DNA of 64,000 bases from Candidatus Flexifilum breve (GTDB lineage: Bacteria > Chloroflexota > Anaerolineae > Aggregatilineales > Phototrophicaceae), in assembly GCA_016717205.1 (NCBI GenBank), contig JADKGC010000013.1, positions 134,314-198,313 on the forward strand, in the 5' to 3' direction. A program made the translations under genes and the position numbers. The notes beneath the pieces are model-generated. The model saw only the letters and a program-made list of their open reading frames with translations, was not told where the DNA came from and did not search any database. This document shows positions 30,733-39,370 of the stretch, piece by piece (within the stretch, counting starts at the first letter, position 1; each line of letters starts with the position of its first letter).

Positions 30733-32673
30733 TCAAAAGATCTTTTCCAGGATGAGATTGTAATAGGTGTCGACTTCCGCGGCCCAGCCGACCGGGACGA
30801 ACGTCGTGCTGTCGGGCTGCACCACCACCGCCGCGCCGACAAAGCGGGCGCCGGGGTGCAATTGCGCGCGGTCATAAAGCGTCACCTCTTTGGTGCCGCC
30901 GACCGTTTGCACCGTCGCGTCGGTGACGGGTTCGTGCGGGAAGGTGGGTTTGTCCACCAGTCCAATTGCCTGCACGCGGGCAGTCACCGCTTCGACCTCC
31001 CGGTCGCGCAGGGCGTAACCGTAGCGTTCGGCGTGCGCCTCGTGGAACAGGTTCACATAGTTGATGTGATAGGGCACGGTCAATTCGTAGGCTTGGCCGA
31101 CATAGCGCACATCGATTTGCGGCGAAAAAACCATCTTGTCCGCCGTGAAGCCTTCCGCTTCCAGATCATGATGCGCCTGCCGCAGCAGTTGATCGAAAAC
31201 CATCATCGCGTTCATCGTCGATTGGCCGAGCACCGACTTGCTGTAGTCGATGGTCACATCGGCGACGAGCAGGCCGAGCGCGCACAGTACGCCGGGATGC
31301 CGGGGAATGATCACTCGCGGGATGCCCAAGCCTTCGGCGACGCGACAGGCATGCAGGCCGCCCGCGCCACCAAAGGCGAACAGCGAAAAGCGCCGCGGAT
31401 CGTAACCGCGAGCAATCGACACGCGGCGAATAGCGCGGTCGATATTGGTATTGGCGAGGCGGATGATGCCCGCCGCCGCGTCATTGACCGAGAGATTCAT
31501 CGCTTTAGCCAAGTGGGCTAAGGCTTGCTGCGCAGCCTCGATGTCGAGCGGCATTGACCCTCCGAGGAAGTAGCGGCTCACCAGCCGCCCCAGAACCGCG
31601 TTGGCGTCGCTCACGGTCACTTCGCGTCCGCCGCGCCCGTAGACGATCGGGCCGGGGTCAGCTCCGGCGCTCTCCGGGCCAACGTGCAGCACACCGCCGC
31701 TGTCCAGCCGGGCGATGGAACCGCCGCCCGCGCCAACTGTCTCGATGTCGATGACGCGCGTGCGCAGTGGCAGACCATCGATCTCCGAGTCGGCGCGGCG
31801 AATGGGGATGCCGGGGCAGAGCGCGACATCGGTCGAGGTGCCGCCCATATCCAGCGTGATGATGTCCGTGTAACCTGCCAGCGATGCAAGGTGAAACGCG
31901 CCAATCACGCCCGCGGCGGGGCCGCTCAATGCGGTCAGAATCGCCTGTTTGCTGGCTGTGCGCGCGCTGATCACTCCGCCATCCGACTTCATCACGCTGA
32001 GCGTGTTGGGCGGGAGCGCGCGTTCCAATTCGCCAAGGTAGCGGCTCATCACCGGGCGCACATAGGCTTCAAGCGCGGCGGTGCTGGTGCGTTCGTACTC
32101 GCGGAATTCGGGCAGCACGTCCGACGAGAGCGCGATCTGGTCTTCGGTCATCTGTCCGCGCGCGATGATCCGGGCACGAATCTGCTGCTCGTGGATGGGA
32201 TTCACGTAGCTGTAGAGCAGCGACACGGCGACGGCTTCCACACTAAGCGCTGCGATAGCATCCAGCGCCTGATCAAGCGCGTCGAGATCGAGCGGCGTGA
32301 GAATCGTGCCCGTGTGATCAAGCCGTTCGGGTACTTCAAAGGTGTGTTCGATCAGCGGCGGGGCGATGTGCGGATGCAGGTCGTACAGCACCGGACGATT
32401 CTGCCGTCCGATGAGCAGCAGATCGCGAAACCCGGCGGTCGTGATCAGGGCGCAGCGCGCGCCCTTACGTTCGAGGATTGCATTGGTCGCCACGGTCGAG
32501 CCGTGCCCGATGCGCTGAAAGGCTGTCAGATCGCCACCCATCTGCCGCAGTCCGTCAAGCATGGCCTGCGCGGGCTTGCCGGGTGTGCTCAGTAGTTTAT
32601 GAATTTTGAGCGACTGGCCGTCACTCAGGACCAGATCAGTAAAGGTTCCGCCAATGTCCACGCCGATGATCAT
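30733..32673 (-). CDS. Hydantoinase A/oxoprolinase family protein (HyuA-like)
   Basis: 646 residues. The N terminus IIGVDIGGTFTDLV is the ATP-binding phosphate loop of the ASKHA-type hydantoinase A family. GSTVATNAILERKGA, a Hydant_A_N feature, and TLDMGGTSTDVALC confirm it. The C-terminal region (VDVTIDY-like segment, VRYVGQAYEL) matches HyuA subunits. The HyuA/HyuB complex hydrolyses a cyclic amide with ATP, or carboxylates a ketone in related enzymes. It is the first gene of a minus-strand set hyuA-phoD-hyuB. Confidence 0.92.
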   Translation of the reverse strand: MIIGVDIGGTFTDLVLSDGQSLKIHKLLSTPGKPAQAMLDGLRQMGGDLTAFQRIGHGSTVATNAILERKGARCALITTAGFRDLLLIGRQNRPVLYDLHPHIAPPLIEHTFEVPERLDHTGTILTPLDLDALDQALDAIAALSVEAVAVSLLYSYVNPIHEQQIRARIIARGQMTEDQIALSSDVLPEFREYERTSTAALEAYVRPVMSRYLGELERALPPNTLSVMKSDGGVISARTASKQAILTALSGPAAGVIGAFHLASLAGYTDIITLDMGGTSTDVALCPGIPIRRADSEIDGLPLRTRVIDIETVGAGGGSIARLDSGGVLHVGPESAGADPGPIVYGRGGREVTVSDANAVLGRLVSRYFLGGSMPLDIEAAQQALAHLAKAMNLSVNDAAAGIIRLANTNIDRAIRRVSIARGYDPRRFSLFAFGGAGGLHACRVAEGLGIPRVIIPRHPGVLCALGLLVADVTIDYSKSVLGQSTMNAMMVFDQLLRQAHHDLEAEGFTADKMVFSPQIDVRYVGQAYELTVPYHINYVNLFHEAHAERYGYALRDREVEAVTARVQAIGLVDKPTFPHEPVTDATVQTVGGTKEVTLYDRAQLHPGARFVGAAVVVQPDSTTFVPVGWAAEVDTYYNLILEKIF

Positions 32674-32691
32674 AGTGTGCGGCCGCTTTCG

Positions 32692-34122
32692 TTATCGTAT
32701 TAGCGGTAGTATCGTAATCGAACGCGCGACGCCCTGCAATTCCTGAGTGTAGGCCGATTCGCCGGGGAGGACGGCATAGAGCTTCAAACCGCTGGCGCGG
32801 ACCTGGCGCAGCAGGTCAGGCTGCGCTGCGCCGACGTAGCCATCCGTCAGAATCAACACCTTCTTGAGCGCAGGCTTGGCAGCCAGCGCGTGTGTCAGGA
32901 TGCAGTTGATGTCGGTGCCCTGCGTGGTGCGAATCTGGGCGTGGCGGAGCTGCGGCAAGGGCAGCGGTTCGACGCGCGTTGAAAACTGGAACACGAGCGC
33001 CTGACCGTGTGCCACATAGGGCAGCAGCAAGCCGAGCAAATGCGGCAGCAGTTGATTCATCGAGCCGGACACGTCAAGGTAGACGTAGGCGCGGCTCGGC
33101 GTTTCGGGCACGCGCGCTTTGACCATTCCCGGCTGATTCCAGAGTACACCCTGTACGCCAAGCTGCTGGCGGGCAGAGGCCAGGCGGTCGCGGGCGTTCG
33201 GCATCACGTTCAAGCCGGATATTCCCGGAATCGGCGTGCGGGAGCGGCGTAACTGCCGACCATGGCGCACGCCGAGACAGCGTTGGAGTACGTGTACAAA
33301 GGCGCGCCGAGCGTCTTCGCTGCTCTCGCCGAGTGCGTTCTGCAACTCGCTGAGATCTGACCCTTCGCCGCGCTTATTCACGGCAAACGGCGGCGGCGGC
33401 CACTTTTCGGTCACGCGGCGCAGGACATCGCGCACAAACGGGTCTTCGAGGGCACGGCGGTCGTTTTCCGGCGCGTCGTGGTCGCCAATCAGCATGGGCT
33501 CGACGATCATTTCGCCTTTGGCGATCTTGTCTTTGATCCATTCTTTGAGCAGGTTGAGGATCTCCTCGTAGAGCGGTGCCGACCAGCGCGAACGGTTATT
33601 GGGCGGGTACAGCCGTTCGATGATCTGGCGCGCGCCGGGCGGCGCGTCTTTGGCATCGATGTACTGCGGGTTGGCTGGCCAGCCTTCCGGCGGGCGCAGC
33701 AGACAGCCGGGGAACTCATCCGCCTTGTTGATCGCCTCGAAGAAACCACGGTATTCTGGCGCTTCGAACTGCCGCGCCAGTCCGGCGTTGATGATGGCGT
33801 CAAAGGCGATGTTGTTGGCCAGCGTCGCGCGGGGGTACAGCCGCGTGTGCGCGAGGATCACGTGCCACAGCTCATGCATGACCAGCAGGAACAGATGCTC
33901 GTCGCGGGCACAGTACTGCCCGACGAAATCCGGATTGAGCAGCAGGCGCGGGCGGAACGTACACTCGACCGCTGCCGAGGGAATCTCGCGGCTGGCCTTG
34001 ATCCCGGCGAGGCGGCACAGCGTTTCCATCTCGAAGGTCGCGGCGGGCAGACATGCCACCAACCGCGCGATGAGCTCGCTGCTCTCCGTCGCCTTGTTCA
34101 CCGTCACTCGGTTCGCACTCAT
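32692..34122 (-). CDS. VWA-like protein with N-terminal putative metallopeptidase domain (DUF2201 type)
   Basis: 476 residues from MSANRV, with AAAGGG correctly spaced; the frame is open further upstream but would overlap the preceding gene. The N-terminal domain has HELWHVILAH (83-92), a zinc-peptidase-like HExxH. The C-terminal von Willebrand A domain has the MIDAS motif DVSGS at 350-354 and a later LILTDGYVG. The pairing with an AAA+ MoxR ATPase two genes upstream is a known arrangement, thought to drive metal or cofactor insertion or complex remodelling. Its client is unknown. Confidence 0.8.
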   Translation of the reverse strand: MSANRVTVNKATESSELIARLVACLPAATFEMETLCRLAGIKASREIPSAAVECTFRPRLLLNPDFVGQYCARDEHLFLLVMHELWHVILAHTRLYPRATLANNIAFDAIINAGLARQFEAPEYRGFFEAINKADEFPGCLLRPPEGWPANPQYIDAKDAPPGARQIIERLYPPNNRSRWSAPLYEEILNLLKEWIKDKIAKGEMIVEPMLIGDHDAPENDRRALEDPFVRDVLRRVTEKWPPPPFAVNKRGEGSDLSELQNALGESSEDARRAFVHVLQRCLGVRHGRQLRRSRTPIPGISGLNVMPNARDRLASARQQLGVQGVLWNQPGMVKARVPETPSRAYVYLDVSGSMNQLLPHLLGLLLPYVAHGQALVFQFSTRVEPLPLPQLRHAQIRTTQGTDINCILTHALAAKPALKKVLILTDGYVGAAQPDLLRQVRASGLKLYAVLPGESAYTQELQGVARSITILPLIR

Positions 34123-34180
34123 CGTTACCCTTTCTGCTCGCGTGTGGTCTGTCATTCGTATATGACAGGCTCGGTGGTGG

Positions 34181-34819
34181 TCACTCCTCTTCGTCGAATT
34201 CCTCGTCTTGGGGTTCGATGAGATGTTCGACCGAAAACGCGCGGCTTTGCGCAATCTCGGCCATACGTTGATCGTCGCAGACCAGCGAGCGCGTCAGGAA
34301 AGGGCGGTCCAATGCCAGCGGCGCGGTCGCCAGCAGCAGCGCTGTGCGCGCGCGTCCCAGCACATTGAGCGTGAGCAATGGATCCCGCACGAGGGTGTAC
34401 ATCGGCGGCACTTTGATGGCGATCAGTCGGGCGTTCATCGCTTGCCGGATCTCATCGCGCCAGTTGTAGACCATGAACGCACCATGCAGTTCGCAGCGCA
34501 GCCAATCTTCGTCCAGACGCTCCCGTAGTTCGGCAGCAAAAGCCTTGTCGCCGTGGAGCAGCGTCAAGAACGCCTCGACGGGTGGAGCGTCTGCCGGAAG
34601 ATCAAAGAGCTTGACCAGCCCATCGGCGATGGCGGCCAGCTCAAACGAGATGAGCGTATCGGTCAGCGGCAGAATCTCCCACATGGCTTTGGCGCCGAAG
34701 CGCGAGCCGAGCGAACCCAGCGGATTCGGCGGCACTGGTCGCGGAATCTGACCGGGGGCAGGTGGGGTCGGGGTCGGTTGCCCAGAAGGTTTCGGCGGAA
34801 AACTGGGAAGTTTCGACAT
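34181..34819 (-). CDS. Conserved unknown protein between MoxR ATPase and VWA protein
   Basis: 212 residues. A Pro-rich N-terminal tail (about 5-38) leads to a soluble, mostly helical domain with no motif that I recognise, ending in an acidic DEEFDEEE. The start overlaps the last base of the MoxR-like gene, and the VWA gene begins 58 bases later, so the three form one transcription unit. It is probably an adaptor of that system; this is inferred from position. Confidence 0.7.
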   Translation of the reverse strand: MSKLPSFPPKPSGQPTPTPPAPGQIPRPVPPNPLGSLGSRFGAKAMWEILPLTDTLISFELAAIADGLVKLFDLPADAPPVEAFLTLLHGDKAFAAELRERLDEDWLRCELHGAFMVYNWRDEIRQAMNARLIAIKVPPMYTLVRDPLLTLNVLGRARTALLLATAPLALDRPFLTRSLVCDDQRMAEIAQSRAFSVEHLIEPQDEEFDEEE

Positions 34820-36273
34820 TATTCCATCGCCTCGTCAATGTTGAAGAGGTTGAGGTCGGCGCGGAATTGCTCTAGCGCGTCTTTCCAATCGACGCGCATC
34901 CACAATTCCGGGAAGCCGCTCAACACATAATTCCGTTCCAAACGCATACGTATATTCACACAATCTTCCAGCGCGGGCAGCCAGTGATTGATCTCGTTCC
35001 AGATGTCCGTCATCGCGCCCGCCCGCAGTGGGGTCGACAGAGCGCGCGGCTCCAGAACGCGGGTGGCGAGCTGCGCCAGGGGTTCCCACGCGGATGCGGA
35101 GAGATCGCGCCGCTTCTGGAAGGCGATGAAGATCGCCGCTGCCAGCCCCGTGCGCCGTGCATCCGATGTTTCCGCACCAATCGCCTGCGTGATCAGCCGC
35201 GAAATGTCGCTGTCCGCGAGATCCAGTTGATCGGCGAGCACGATGCGCCGCGCGGGGTCGAGTTCTTCGAGCACCTGCCGCCATGCATCATCTTCCGACA
35301 AGCTGCTGATCTCCCACGCCTGACGGTGAATCGCGATCAGCTTCGTGCGCGAGGGCGGTACTTCGCTGGCATTCTGCGGCAGCCCGAATGTGAGCGCCAG
35401 TTCCGCGCTGTATTCGAGTTCGGCGTTGTCCCCTTCGAGAATCATGCGCGCGGCATGAATGGCGACTAACGAGCGCGCCAGCATATAGGCGCGGCGGGGG
35501 CTTTGCCCCAACTGCGCCTGCTCCAGCAGGTCGACCACGCTTACCACGTAATCGATCAACCAGTCGCGGAGTTCTTCTTCCAGCGTTTCGATCAGCGCGG
35601 CACACTGCACCACCTGATCGCCCAACGCTGCTACCTCCAGTTCGCCATGTTCCACACGCTGCCAGCGCGTCACCAGCCGCCGCCGATTTTCCTTGCTCAA
35701 CTGCTTCCAGTTGGGCACGGGCACGACGAAGGGGAAGCGATCCACCAGCGCGGGGTCGAGCGGTTCCGACCCGAGATAGTACTCACCTGTGCTCGTATCC
35801 GGGTCGTCCGGCGCGGGCGGGTTCATCGCCGCCCAACGGTGGCGCAGTCGACCTAAACGAATGCCCGCAATGCGGCGTTCGTGCACAATCGGGAACATCT
35901 TGTTCTGCAAGTCCGGTCGACAGCGCGAAATTTCGTCAAAGAAGACGAACTCCGCATCCCAGATCGCGCCCGGCGTGCTGACAAATTGGAGCTGATTGGT
36001 GCCGACCTCGGGCAGCGGAATGCCGACCAGATCGTCATAATTAATCAGCGAGGCGTTATAGTGGCGCATTGACAGCGAGAGCGCCCCGGCAATCTTTTCG
36101 ACCAACAGCGATTTCGCTGTTCCGTGGGGGCCAATCAGCAAGAGAGGGGATTCGGTGGCGAGGGCGGCGAGGAGGATAGGGTCGAGATGATCCCATCCTT
36201 GGATCCCCAATGTTTCGGTTATGCCGCTCGGCGTGATTCGCGCATGTTCACTCATCACATCTTGTCCATTCAC
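34819..36273 (-). CDS. MoxR-family AAA+ ATPase
   Basis: 484 residues. Walker A GPHGTAKS (48-55), Walker B FVFFDEIS (109-116), and sensor region AAMNPP with an ALVDRFPF arginine-finger motif identify a MoxR/RavA-type AAA+ protein. The C-terminal 200 residues are helical and unassigned. MoxR proteins pair with VWA proteins as chaperones that remodel or activate enzyme complexes. ATG at 36273 is used here; an ATG six codons later is an equal alternative, as neither has a clear ribosome binding site. Confidence 0.87.
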   Translation of the reverse strand: MNGQDVMSEHARITPSGITETLGIQGWDHLDPILLAALATESPLLLIGPHGTAKSLLVEKIAGALSLSMRHYNASLINYDDLVGIPLPEVGTNQLQFVSTPGAIWDAEFVFFDEISRCRPDLQNKMFPIVHERRIAGIRLGRLRHRWAAMNPPAPDDPDTSTGEYYLGSEPLDPALVDRFPFVVPVPNWKQLSKENRRRLVTRWQRVEHGELEVAALGDQVVQCAALIETLEEELRDWLIDYVVSVVDLLEQAQLGQSPRRAYMLARSLVAIHAARMILEGDNAELEYSAELALTFGLPQNASEVPPSRTKLIAIHRQAWEISSLSEDDAWRQVLEELDPARRIVLADQLDLADSDISRLITQAIGAETSDARRTGLAAAIFIAFQKRRDLSASAWEPLAQLATRVLEPRALSTPLRAGAMTDIWNEINHWLPALEDCVNIRMRLERNYVLSGFPELWMRVDWKDALEQFRADLNLFNIDEAME

Positions 36274-36316
36274 AGCATCTGCTGTATCCAGCGCGCGTCT
36301 GCTGTTCTGAGCCGTA

Positions 36317-37963
36317 TTATACAGGTAGCAGCTCGATCAGTCCCAGTGTACGATCGAGCGCGTTCAGGAACACGATCCGTGTTCCGTCCGGTGACACCGA
36401 CCAATCGCCATTCGCGACGAGAAACGGATCGGTCACAAAGCTGCGGTTCGCGCCGCTCGCCAAGTCATAGTGTGACAGCGTGTGATAAGCGGCGTCGGGT
36501 GTATAGGGCAGGTAAAACACGCTGTCCGCATCGCGCCAGCGCCACGCGCCGAAGAACGGCATCCGTTCGGCCTGCGCGCCGCTCTGCGTGCGCAGACTGT
36601 AAATCCCGCTCGCCGCGTCATCGTACACCAGATAGAACATGAGCCGTTCGCCGCCGGGACCAATGCTCAAACCGCGCAGCCAAGCCCATGCGCCGAGCAC
36701 CGTATCACTGCCGCTGATTGTATCCAGCACGCGCAGCGTCGTCGTGATCGTTTCGCGCCGCGTGATCAGCAAGCGGGACTCGTCCAGCCACTGCGCGCTG
36801 ATGTCCGGTTCCGCCAGTACCATCCGCCGATTCGCTCCGTCCGCGTCACTGATCCAGATTTCGACCGGGGCGTCCGGGTTTGCCGGCTCGCGGACGAGCT
36901 GCCACATCAGCAATCGATTGTCCGTACTGAAGGCAGGCAGCATGTCTTCGGTTTCAACCGTCCACTCCAGATTATCAGTCAACCGTCGAATCGCAATCAG
37001 CCCATTCACGCGCGCGACCTGATGCGTGCCATCCGGTGATGTGAGCGGCGGCGGCGCTTGCCCGATCAGGTTGAACACGCCGCTGTCGGTCGCGCTGAAC
37101 TCGAAGATTGCCGCGCGCTGACTCGCCGCACCATCAATGACGAACAGGCGCGTCGGGTCGAGCGGATTCCACCAGGCACCCGCACAACAGCCGTCATAGC
37201 CAAAGCGCCGAATCGAAAAGGTCGCATTCTCCGGCAGCGGGGCAGGAGCGACCGCCAGCGGCGGATTAACCGGTGGCAGACCTTCATCCCAATCGGGATA
37301 GGTAGCGGCATAGGCGTTGAGCGCGCGTCCGCCGAACTGCACAGGTGGCTGATCGTCGATGCTCATCCACTGGCGTGCGTTGTCCAAGTCCTGTTGGAAC
37401 AGCGGATAGCGGAAGCCGCCGAGCGACGTCAGCATGTGCCAATTGGCGTTGATGTAGTCGACCGGATTGTAGGTCGTGAAGTAGTCGAGCGAGCGAATTT
37501 CGAGATGCAGGTGCGGACGCGAGTCACACGTCACGTCCGGGTCGCCGGATAAACCCACGACCTGCCCCTGCGTCACCCGGTCGCCGGGGTTGAGCGCCGG
37601 ACGTTGGAGCAAGTGCCCATACAGCGCGATCACACCCGCGTCGGCGTGGCGGATGAGGAGATTGTGCGGCCCGGAACCGAAGCCGAGATCATCGACAAAG
37701 GCGACTTCACCATCGGCCATCGCCACTAAGGCGGTGCCACATTCCATCGAGAAATCGAGGCCAAAGTGGAGCCGCTGACCCGCTTCATACCAGTCCGCGC
37801 CGCGCAAATAGGCGCCGATGGTGTTGCCGTACGGCTGTCCGAGCAGCCACGTCGACGCGCCGGGTGGGTCTTGCATCGGCAGGATGAACGGCTTGCTGGA
37901 GGTCTGGGCCTGTAAGGGAATCGTCGTGAGCAGCAGGACGACGAGGAAGAGTTTGCGCAGCAT
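36317..37963 (-). CDS. Secreted M23 peptidase (LytM) with C-terminal beta-propeller
   Basis: 548 residues from MLRKLFLVV, chosen because AGGA lies 5 bases upstream; an earlier ATG at 37987 is weaker. Signal peptide 1-20 (ending PLQAQ). The LytM zinc-peptidase domain (about 45-175) shows HFGLD (66-70) and HLHLE (151-155), so the ligands are present. From about 255 to the end, repeated WxxDP/W-x-DESRLLI-like blades suggest a TolB/WD40-type propeller. The domain should cut cell-wall or protein cross-links outside the membrane; the propeller may bind substrate. Confidence 0.82.
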   Translation of the reverse strand: MLRKLFLVVLLLTTIPLQAQTSSKPFILPMQDPPGASTWLLGQPYGNTIGAYLRGADWYEAGQRLHFGLDFSMECGTALVAMADGEVAFVDDLGFGSGPHNLLIRHADAGVIALYGHLLQRPALNPGDRVTQGQVVGLSGDPDVTCDSRPHLHLEIRSLDYFTTYNPVDYINANWHMLTSLGGFRYPLFQQDLDNARQWMSIDDQPPVQFGGRALNAYAATYPDWDEGLPPVNPPLAVAPAPLPENATFSIRRFGYDGCCAGAWWNPLDPTRLFVIDGAASQRAAIFEFSATDSGVFNLIGQAPPPLTSPDGTHQVARVNGLIAIRRLTDNLEWTVETEDMLPAFSTDNRLLMWQLVREPANPDAPVEIWISDADGANRRMVLAEPDISAQWLDESRLLITRRETITTTLRVLDTISGSDTVLGAWAWLRGLSIGPGGERLMFYLVYDDAASGIYSLRTQSGAQAERMPFFGAWRWRDADSVFYLPYTPDAAYHTLSHYDLASGANRSFVTDPFLVANGDWSVSPDGTRIVFLNALDRTLGLIELLPV

Positions 37964-38036
37964 GTAAATCCTGAAAAATGTAAACATCCTTTCAGTTATA
38001 GCATGCTTGTCTGAGAATGGGGTGAAGTTCAGCCGT

Positions 38037-38630
38037 CTACGCCTCAGAGTTTGGGGGTTCTAGTTCTAAAGTCACCTTATCGTAGATGTCCAGCATGCTG
38101 AGTGTGCCTTGAATCGCCGGAAGTTCGATTACACCGTCCAGTCCATCGACTTCCGAGATCACCCACGTTGTATCCCCTGTGCGGCTATACTGCTCTACAT
38201 GGGCGCTGTCCTGCGCGATGAGGATATAGTGCATCAGTGACGCGATGGCCCGATAGTTCTTCAACTTCGCCGTCCGATCATAGGTTTCCGTCGAAGGGGA
38301 CAGAACTTCAATGATCACGGTCGGATTAAGCAGTGTGTCGAAGGCCCGATCTTCAAACTGGGGTTCCGGGCAGACGACAACCGCATTGGGATAGGTATAG
38401 TGGCGGCTGTTGACCTTGACCCGCATATCGCTCGTATAGATCTCGCAAGTTCGACCTTTCAACTGACTGCCAAGGGATATAGCGAGATTGACTACAATCT
38501 GATTATGTTTTCGGCTGGCGCCGGTCATGTCGTAGATTTCGCCGTTGAGGAAGTCGTGTTTGACCTCACTGGCACGTTCAAAGGTGAGATATTCTTCTGG
38601 CGTCCAGACGTGTTTTGGCAGTGCCGACAT
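38037..38630 (-). CDS. Uma2 family endonuclease-like protein (DUF820)
   Basis: 197 residues; the ATG at 38630 with GAGAGGG is preferred to a GTG one codon earlier. The pattern TPEEYLTFE, HDFLNGEIYDM, then SDMRVKV, PNAVVVC and LNPTVIIEVLSPST followed by YDRTAKLKNY is the DUF820/Uma2 signature. That fold is PD-(D/E)xK nuclease-like, and the family is common in Cyanobacteria and Chloroflexota. No cellular role has been proven. It stands alone. Confidence 0.88.
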   Translation of the reverse strand: MSALPKHVWTPEEYLTFERASEVKHDFLNGEIYDMTGASRKHNQIVVNLAISLGSQLKGRTCEIYTSDMRVKVNSRHYTYPNAVVVCPEPQFEDRAFDTLLNPTVIIEVLSPSTETYDRTAKLKNYRAIASLMHYILIAQDSAHVEQYSRTGDTTWVISEVDGLDGVIELPAIQGTLSMLDIYDKVTLELEPPNSEA

Positions 38631-38652
38631 CACTAACCCTCTCGGATAACCT

Positions 38653-39306
38653 CTACCCCATTATAGCCGCAAACGCCTCTGTCAATCCGCGCACGAAGTC
38701 GTTCTTACCACCTTGAGCCGGATGGCGTACTTTGACCGCTGTGATTCCCAGCCGCTTAAGCGCCTCCTCGCCCACGTTACCCACCGCGATGAACGTCGTC
38801 ACCGGGTACAGCGCGATCAGGTCACGCAGCAAGGGCAGACCGAGATCGGTTTCCGGTCGGCGCGGCTTGCGATTCGTCAGCGGTTCGTTGAGCAGATGCG
38901 GGTGATAGGGATACGCCGCCCAGATCAGCGGGGTTTGGCGCAGCGCTGCCAGCGTGCCCCAAACTGCCGTCGAACTCTGCTCGCCTTGAATACGCTCAAA
39001 ACCCGGCTCTGGCGCATCCTGATAACCGTTCTCCACACCGAACAGCCCCAGTTCCGGCACACCATTCAGCACCACGCGTCGACTCCCGAACGGAATGCCC
39101 GTCAGCCGTGAGCCGCGATACCCCGGCGCTTCGCCGACCAGCATGACCGTCGGCTGACGTTCGTTCATCTGCGCGAGATAGCGCCGCAGATTCGCGCGGC
39201 GGATGTCGTTATTGGGATTGCCATAGGCGAACTGGTTGGTCGCATCAGCCGGGGTTTCGGCACGAGCGAGACGATCCAACCACTGTTCGAAGGGGGAGTT
39301 GCTCAT
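38653..39306 (-). CDS. Uracil-DNA glycosylase superfamily protein
   Basis: 217 residues from MSNSPFEQW, with AGAGGC upstream; the longer frame from 39429 crosses the terminator of the ABC genes. VMLVGEAPGYRG (54-65) is the glycosylase motif 1 and VRHPAQGGKND near the C terminus is the motif-2 loop. No iron-sulphur Cys cluster is visible. It should remove uracil or a related base, or be an inactive relative. It lies downstream of the ABC operon terminator and is independently transcribed. Confidence 0.8.
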   Translation of the reverse strand: MSNSPFEQWLDRLARAETPADATNQFAYGNPNNDIRRANLRRYLAQMNERQPTVMLVGEAPGYRGSRLTGIPFGSRRVVLNGVPELGLFGVENGYQDAPEPGFERIQGEQSSTAVWGTLAALRQTPLIWAAYPYHPHLLNEPLTNRKPRRPETDLGLPLLRDLIALYPVTTFIAVGNVGEEALKRLGITAVKVRHPAQGGKNDFVRGLTEAFAAIMG

Positions 39307-39322
39307 AATGGGGTTGCCTCTA

Positions 39323-39356
39323 GAAAACAGGTCGGGGCGCACATTGATGCGCCCCG
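39323..39356 (-). terminator. Terminator of the ABC exporter operon
   Basis: A perfect 9-bp GC-rich stem (39333-39341 with 39348-39356), six-base loop, followed on the minus strand by CTGTTTTC. It lies 15 bases after the stop of the second ABC gene. Confidence 0.75.
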
Positions 39357-39370
39357 AGAGTGTACCCGCT

